Origin: Bog-756 sp036513075
Lineage (GTDB): Bacteria > Actinomycetota > Acidimicrobiia > Acidimicrobiales > RAAP-2
Direction: 5' to 3'
Assembly: GCA_036513075.1 (NCBI GenBank)
Contig: DATBZS010000049.1
Location: 1 to 26,234, forward strand
DNA length: 26,234 nucleotides
Shown here: one piece after another, positions 22,887-26,234 of the stretch
How the letters are laid out: each line of letters begins with the position of its first letter
Position numbering within the stretch: position 1 is the first letter of the stretch
Program-made: the position numbers and the translations under genes
Notes under the pieces: model-generated
Seen by the model: only the letters and a program-made list of their open reading frames with translations
What the model was told of the DNA's origin: nothing
Database searches by the model: none

Positions 22887-24431
22887 ATGACGTCTACAGA
22901 GCCCACGGCGGAATCATCGGCCGCGTCAGATTCGGGGCTCGACCCGGTGCCGGCGCTGACCCAGGAGCAGGCCAACCGCGAGCGCCGGTGGTGGATCCTC
23001 GCCGTATTGGGAGTGGCCCAGCTGATGGTGATCCTGGACAACACCATCGTCAACATCGCGCTGCCCACGGCGCAGCACTCCCTCGGCTTCTCCAATGCTG
23101 ACCGCCAGTGGGTCGTCACCGCCTACTCCCTTGCTTTCGGCAGCCTGCTCCTTCTCGGTGGTTGGATCGGCGACTTCATCGGCCGCAAGCGCGCCTTAAT
23201 GATCGGGCTGGTCGGTTTCGCCTGTGCCTCCGCTCTCGGGGGCGCCGCCACCGGGTTCGCCATGCTGGTCATCGCCCGGACCATCCAAGGCGCATTCGGG
23301 GCGCTGCTCGCCCCCTCAGTGCTGGCCCTCTTGGCCACGACGTTCTCCAATCCGGTCGAACGGGGCAAGGCCTTCGCCATCTACGGTGGGATCGCCGGGG
23401 CCGGCGGGGCCATCGGACTCCTTCTCGGCGGGATCCTCACGTCCTATGCATCCTGGAGGTGGACACTCTTCGTCAACCTCGGCTTTGCCGCCATCGCCAC
23501 AACAGGCGCCGTGCTGTGGCTGAAGAACGACCGGGCCACCGACCACGACCCGCTGGACATCCCCGGGCTGCTGGTCGTGACCTCCGGCCTCTTCTGCCTG
23601 GTCTTCGGGTTGTCCCATGCCGAAACGACAACGTGGAGCAATGCCTTCACGATCGCCTTCTTGGCGGGCGGGGCAGTGTTGCTGGCCGTCTTCGCCCTGG
23701 TCGAGCACAAGGTCCGGCATCCGCTCCTCCCGCCCCGGGTGGTCCGCAACCGGACCCGCGGCGGCTCCATGCTGGCCATGCTTTTCGCCAGCATCGGCAT
23801 CTTCGGAGTGTTCTTGTTCCTCACCTACTACCTCCAGGGCACGCTCGGCTTCAGCCCGGTAAAGACCGGCGTCGCCTTCCTCCCGATGGTCGTCGCGCTG
23901 GCTCTCACCGCACAGGTGTCCAACCGGATCCTGCTTCCCAAGGTCGGCCCGAAGGTCATCGTGCCCATCGGCCTACTGTGCGATGCGCTGACCATGTTCA
24001 TGCTTCATCGGGTCGGTCTGCATAGCGCTTACATCAGCCATGTGTTCCCCTACCTGGTCCTGGCCGGTCTCGGCTTCGGCCTGAGCCTCGCCCCGTCCTT
24101 CAGCACCGGGACCCTCGGGCTCCAGCCCCATGACGCCGGTGTCGGCTCGGCCACCCTCAACACCAGTCAGCAGGTCGGTGGTTCCATCGGCACGGCCCTA
24201 CTCAACACTCTGGCCGCCGGCGCGATCTCGGCCTACCTGGTCGGCAAAGCGATCACCCCCCAGAACATCCGGGAGGCCACGCTCCACAGCTACACGACGG
24301 CGTTCGGCTGGTCAGCCATCATCTTCGTGATCGGCGCCGTGGTCGCCGGTCTCGTGCTCGAGCGGGGCAACATGGCGGCACTCTCCGGTGGGCCCAACGA
24401 GCATTCTGGACCTGTTGTGGTGCACGCCTGA
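22887..24431 (+). CDS. MFS exporter, DHA2 (14-helix) drug:H+ antiporter type
   Basis: 514 aa from ATG 22887, with GGAGA before it. About 14 membrane helices. The DHA2 signature of helix 1 is VILDNTIVNIALPTAQHSLG; motif B-like and motif A are visible as WVVTAYSLAFGSLLLLGGWI and GDFIGRKRALMIG. The antiporter motif C region is AIYGGIAGAGGAIGLLLGGI followed by WRWTLFVNLGFA. The second half has FLTYYLQGTLGFSPVKTGVA and GVGSATLNTSQQVGGSIGTA. Members of this group (EmrB/QacA-like) expel drugs, dyes or cell-made metabolites using the proton gradient; the substrate is not readable. No MFP/EmrA partner is present, as expected for an actinobacterium. The unusually polar first 38 residues are cytoplasmic. 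Confidence 0.9.
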   Translation: MTSTEPTAESSAASDSGLDPVPALTQEQANRERRWWILAVLGVAQLMVILDNTIVNIALPTAQHSLGFSNADRQWVVTAYSLAFGSLLLLGGWIGDFIGRKRALMIGLVGFACASALGGAATGFAMLVIARTIQGAFGALLAPSVLALLATTFSNPVERGKAFAIYGGIAGAGGAIGLLLGGILTSYASWRWTLFVNLGFAAIATTGAVLWLKNDRATDHDPLDIPGLLVVTSGLFCLVFGLSHAETTTWSNAFTIAFLAGGAVLLAVFALVEHKVRHPLLPPRVVRNRTRGGSMLAMLFASIGIFGVFLFLTYYLQGTLGFSPVKTGVAFLPMVVALALTAQVSNRILLPKVGPKVIVPIGLLCDALTMFMLHRVGLHSAYISHVFPYLVLAGLGFGLSLAPSFSTGTLGLQPHDAGVGSATLNTSQQVGGSIGTALLNTLAAGAISAYLVGKAITPQNIREATLHSYTTAFGWSAIIFVIGAVVAGLVLERGNMAALSGGPNEHSGPVVVHA

Positions 24432-24512
24432 CGATGGGCGGGGCACGGGGAAACGAGGTCGGGCAGGCATCAGATGAGATGAGCGTTGCATGGACCGCGA
24501 CGCTTCCTGGCG

Positions 24513-24560
24513 AGAACGTTCTGCAAGTGGCTGAGTGCCCCACCTACCCAGTAGGGGGTA
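24513..24560. promoter_or_regulatory. Palindrome AGAACGTTCT and CsoR-like TACCC-N6-GGGTA site
   Basis: AGAACGTTCT (24513-24522) is a perfect 10-bp palindrome. TACCC (24545-24549) and GGGTA (24556-24560) are separated by 6 nt, a G-tract pseudo-palindrome of the kind bound by CsoR/RcnR-family metal or sulfide sensors. Overlapping it, CCTAC-CCA-GTAGG (24543-24555) can form a small hairpin. The region precedes the gene at 24661 by about 100 bp. No csoR-like gene is in the window. Confidence 0.3.
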
Positions 24561-24660
24561 CTCCTCGACGCGTTCGAGTCGATTCTCGGAGCAACCCGTC
24601 TCTGAACGTCGTAGGGTCGGATGGCTGCCACTTGATGTGGCATGCAACTGGAGGATCAAT

Positions 24661-24936
24661 ATGGCTCACGCAGTAGTGATGCAGGTAAAACTTCCTCAAG
24701 ACGGAAGTCCTGATGACGCTCAGCGCATGCTGGAGGACATTGTGATTCCCCTGGCAAAGTCTCAGGCGGGGTTTACGAACGGCACTTGGCTGCACGACGG
24801 CAAGGGCAATGGGATGGGTGTGATCGTGTTCGCCACCGCGGAGGATGCCGAATCGGCGCAAGGAGCCCTCAAGCCGCCGCCTGGAGGGCCGCAATTGGTT
24901 TCGAGTGAACTCTACGAGGTCGGTGGTCAGGCCTAG
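24661..24936 (+). CDS. Small soluble protein, dimeric alpha-beta barrel-like
   Basis: 91 aa from ATG 24661 with GGAGG 7 nt upstream. The order strand (AHAVVMQVKLP), helix (PDDAQRMLEDIVIPLAKSQA), strand (GFTNGTWLHDGKGNGMGVIV), helix (TAEDAESAQGAL) and last strand (VSSELYEV) is the ferredoxin-like plan of the ABM/dimeric alpha-beta barrel superfamily. That superfamily includes monooxygenases and stress proteins. No catalytic residue stands out, so function is open. The codon choice looks less GC-biased than in genes to its left, and it begins the stretch containing the toxin-antitoxin genes. The 229 bp between it and the MFS gene hold the palindromes described separately. Confidence 0.75.
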   Translation: MAHAVVMQVKLPQDGSPDDAQRMLEDIVIPLAKSQAGFTNGTWLHDGKGNGMGVIVFATAEDAESAQGALKPPPGGPQLVSSELYEVGGQA

Positions 24937-25106
24937 GAGCCTGGCCTGCAGCTGTTCCCGGATCATCGGGCGGGATTGGAGCATTTCCTGCGCAGGCCAT
25001 TCGGTCAAATCGGGATCGATCGTGCGATCCAAACGAGAGGTTGTCGTCAGTGAGTGGCGACGATTATCTCGACCCCAGGGACGCGGGCCACCAGCCCCGG
25101 GTATCG

Positions 25107-25126
25107 TGATATCATGATGTCATGAC
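25107..25126 (+). promoter_or_regulatory. Leaderless -10 element and overlapping palindromes at antitoxin start
   Basis: TATCAT (25110-25115) lies exactly 6 nt before the antitoxin ATG at 25122, the spacing of a leaderless start. Three 8-bp palindromes overlap this element and the start codon: TGATATCA (25107-25114), ATCATGAT (25111-25118) and GTCATGAC (25119-25126). RHH antitoxins repress their own operon by binding such repeats, so this is probably the autoregulatory operator. Confidence 0.5.
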
Positions 25127-25331
25127 AAAGCAGACGACCGTTCGGCTCCCCGAGGAGCTGGCTGAAGAGGCGGAAGCAGTGGCACGCGTCAAAGGCACGA
25201 GCGTCAATGCACTCATCATCGAATCACTGTCCACGGAGATCGCCCGTGTCCGCTCCGATTCGGACTTCACCGAGCGGGCCGGCAAGCTCCTCGAGCGCGA
25301 CAAGGAGTTGCTGGACCGGCTCGCTCGTTGA
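25122..25331 (+). CDS. RHH (CopG/Arc-like) antitoxin
   Basis: 69 aa. Residues 4-44 give the ribbon-helix-helix plan: strand QTTVRLP, helix 1 EELAEEAEAVARVKG, turn TSVN, helix 2 ALIIESLSTEIARV. The last 25 residues (DFTERAGKLLERDKELLDRL) form a helix that should wrap and inhibit the toxin. RHH antitoxins bind DNA as dimers and repress the operon. The stop TGA overlaps the toxin start TTG by 4 nt (TTGA), fitting coupled translation with less toxin than antitoxin. No Shine-Dalgarno; a leaderless promoter fits. Confidence 0.85.
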   Translation: MTKQTTVRLPEELAEEAEAVARVKGTSVNALIIESLSTEIARVRSDSDFTERAGKLLERDKELLDRLAR

Positions 25332-25948
25332 CCCGGTTCATCAGCCTGCCGGAGTTCCTTTGGCTGGCCGAGCAGGTAATTGGGATCAAAGCCGAAATCA
25401 TCGAGAGAACGTGCAGGCTCGACTTGGCTGATTCCGCAGTCCACGCTCCACAGGGGAGTTTTGGCGGTCAGGACTTCTACCCCGATCTCATCGACAAGGC
25501 AGCAGTGCTCGCCTGTCATGTTGCGTGGAACCATTCGCTGCTCGATGGCAACAATCGCTCGAGCTGGGCTTGCCTCGTCATGTTCCTCGAATTGAATGAC
25601 ATCGTCTGGGACCCGGACCCGCCCGACGTTGACGAAGCCGAATCGGCCATGCTCTCTGTGGCTGCGCATACCGTCGATGAGGCGTGGTTTGCCAATTGGA
25701 TTCGAGAGAGGACACGCCCCTCCGACAGATGGCCCCTTCCCGGCGTTATCTGGGACACGTCGCGAATTAGTGCCGTTCGGCCCTTGCCAACGCTGTACGT
25801 AGTCCCGACGATGGAGTCGGGTGTCACAGTAGGGAAGGTGGGCGAGTATGAGAGCGACGGTAGGCGACCAACTCGTAGGGCCGGGAGTCAGGCTCGGATT
25901 CGGCGAAATCATTGGAGTAGTCATCGAGGTTCACGGGCGGGATGGTGA
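25328..25948 (+). CDS. doc: Doc-type toxin (Fic/DOC fold), with unusual 3' extension
   Basis: The death-on-curing toxin family phosphorylates EF-Tu using a Fic-fold active site. From TTG 25328 the first 130 residues match this fold: TRFISLPEFLWLAEQVIG, HAPQGSFGGQDFYPDLIDKA, and the core loop HSLLDGNNRSSW (residues 69-80). The loop fits H-x-F-x-D-[AG]-N-[KG]-R, except Leu for Phe and Asn for Lys. Then come FLELNDIVW and a C-terminal helix region to RERTR. Typical Doc is about 125-135 aa, whereas this frame runs to 206 aa. The last roughly 30 residues are arginine-rich and overlap the DUF1918 gene in another frame, so the tail is probably not part of the original fold. Toxicity with the altered loop is uncertain. 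Confidence 0.78.
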   Translation: MTRFISLPEFLWLAEQVIGIKAEIIERTCRLDLADSAVHAPQGSFGGQDFYPDLIDKAAVLACHVAWNHSLLDGNNRSSWACLVMFLELNDIVWDPDPPDVDEAESAMLSVAAHTVDEAWFANWIRERTRPSDRWPLPGVIWDTSRISAVRPLPTLYVVPTMESGVTVGKVGEYESDGRRPTRRAGSQARIRRNHWSSHRGSRAGW

Positions 25949-26099
25949 GCCGCCCTACATGATTCACTGGTACTCGGACGATCACGAGGCACTCTTCTCC
26001 CCAGATCCTGAGCACTACTGGGTTCGCTCTCACAAGATTCCCCATGAGGTGCGCGTGACCAGTGGGGCGCTCCACAGGATTGAATCTGCACGCCACTAG
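25848..26099 (+). CDS. DUF1918 small protein
   Basis: 83 aa from ATG 25848 with GGGAAGGTG upstream. It begins MRATVGDQLVGPG and continues RLGFGEIIGVVIEVHGRDGE, PPYMIHWYSDDHEALFSPDP, the DUF1918 (PF08940) plan of a small beta-barrel (SH3-like) domain common in actinobacteria. Its last 20 residues (SHKIPHEVRVTSGALHRIES) are an extra tail. The function of the family is not established. It overlaps the 3' extension of the Doc frame by 101 bp in a different frame, and the ribosome binding site argues that this frame is the real one there. After it, 26100-26234 shows no gene. Confidence 0.85.
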   Translation: MRATVGDQLVGPGVRLGFGEIIGVVIEVHGRDGEPPYMIHWYSDDHEALFSPDPEHYWVRSHKIPHEVRVTSGALHRIESARH

Positions 26100-26234
26100 C
26101 CTCGATCATTCGTCCGACCCCTTGGTGACGGCGGAGTCGCCAGCGAGTTGATGGTGGCGATCGATCTTGTCGAGCGAACCACATCGCGGGCGTGAAGTGC
26201 CCCGGTGTTGTCATTCAGTTTCGGATGTCACGCC

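Noticed and set aside
1..26234. CRISPR array, IS element, rRNA or tRNA
   Set aside because: I found no regularly spaced identical repeats, no transposase-like frame with terminal repeats, and no tRNA-like cloverleaf or rRNA sequence by reading.

Overview
The window is high-GC DNA with actinobacterial features: a fused CofG-CofH F420 deazaflavin synthase (FbiC type), DUF2510 and RDD domains, GTG/TTG starts, 4-nt GTGA overlaps, several probably leaderless genes, and a secreted protein built from GYWLVAADGG-type repeats. My best guess is Acidimicrobiia or a close relative. This rests on gene content alone; no rRNA or tRNA gene is visible.

Left part (1-12508). The window opens inside fbiC, followed 1 nt later by a LOG/TIGR00730 nucleotide hydrolase gene. 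Next come a small minus-strand protein, a secreted repeat protein, a low-affinity iron permease-like protein and a YrhK-domain membrane protein. An ECF sigma factor overlaps its putative anti-sigma gene. A decayed patch follows: an ArsB/SLC13-type permease interrupted by an in-frame TGA, a small conserved-looking protein, a SnoaL-like protein and a VOC protein split by a 1-nt frameshift. A minus-strand operon (acyl-CoA ligase, 76-aa helical protein, DUF2510-RDD membrane protein) closes this part.

Middle (12860-22546) is devoted to the cell envelope. An ApbE-like flavin transferase is preceded by a coupled micro-ORF, and a lytic transglycosylase-NlpC/P60 wall hydrolase follows. Then, behind a good -35/-10 promoter, lies a four-gene operon: a secreted protein with a sortase-type C-terminus, a beta-propeller-like lipoprotein, a polytopic GT-C-like protein with an exported C-terminal domain, and a DUF2079 polytopic protein with an exported C-terminal domain. 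A class D/E-like sortase with a large extra C-terminal domain faces this operon convergently. I infer a surface-display or glycan-decoration locus. It is the best candidate for an undescribed system here.

Right part (22547-26234). A DHA2-type 14-helix MFS exporter is followed by DNA that looks less GC-rich. That stretch holds a small alpha-beta-barrel-like protein, an RHH-Doc toxin-antitoxin pair with palindromes covering the antitoxin start codon, and a DUF1918 protein gene overlapped by a long 3' extension of the toxin frame. No CRISPR array, insertion sequence, rRNA or tRNA was recognised.
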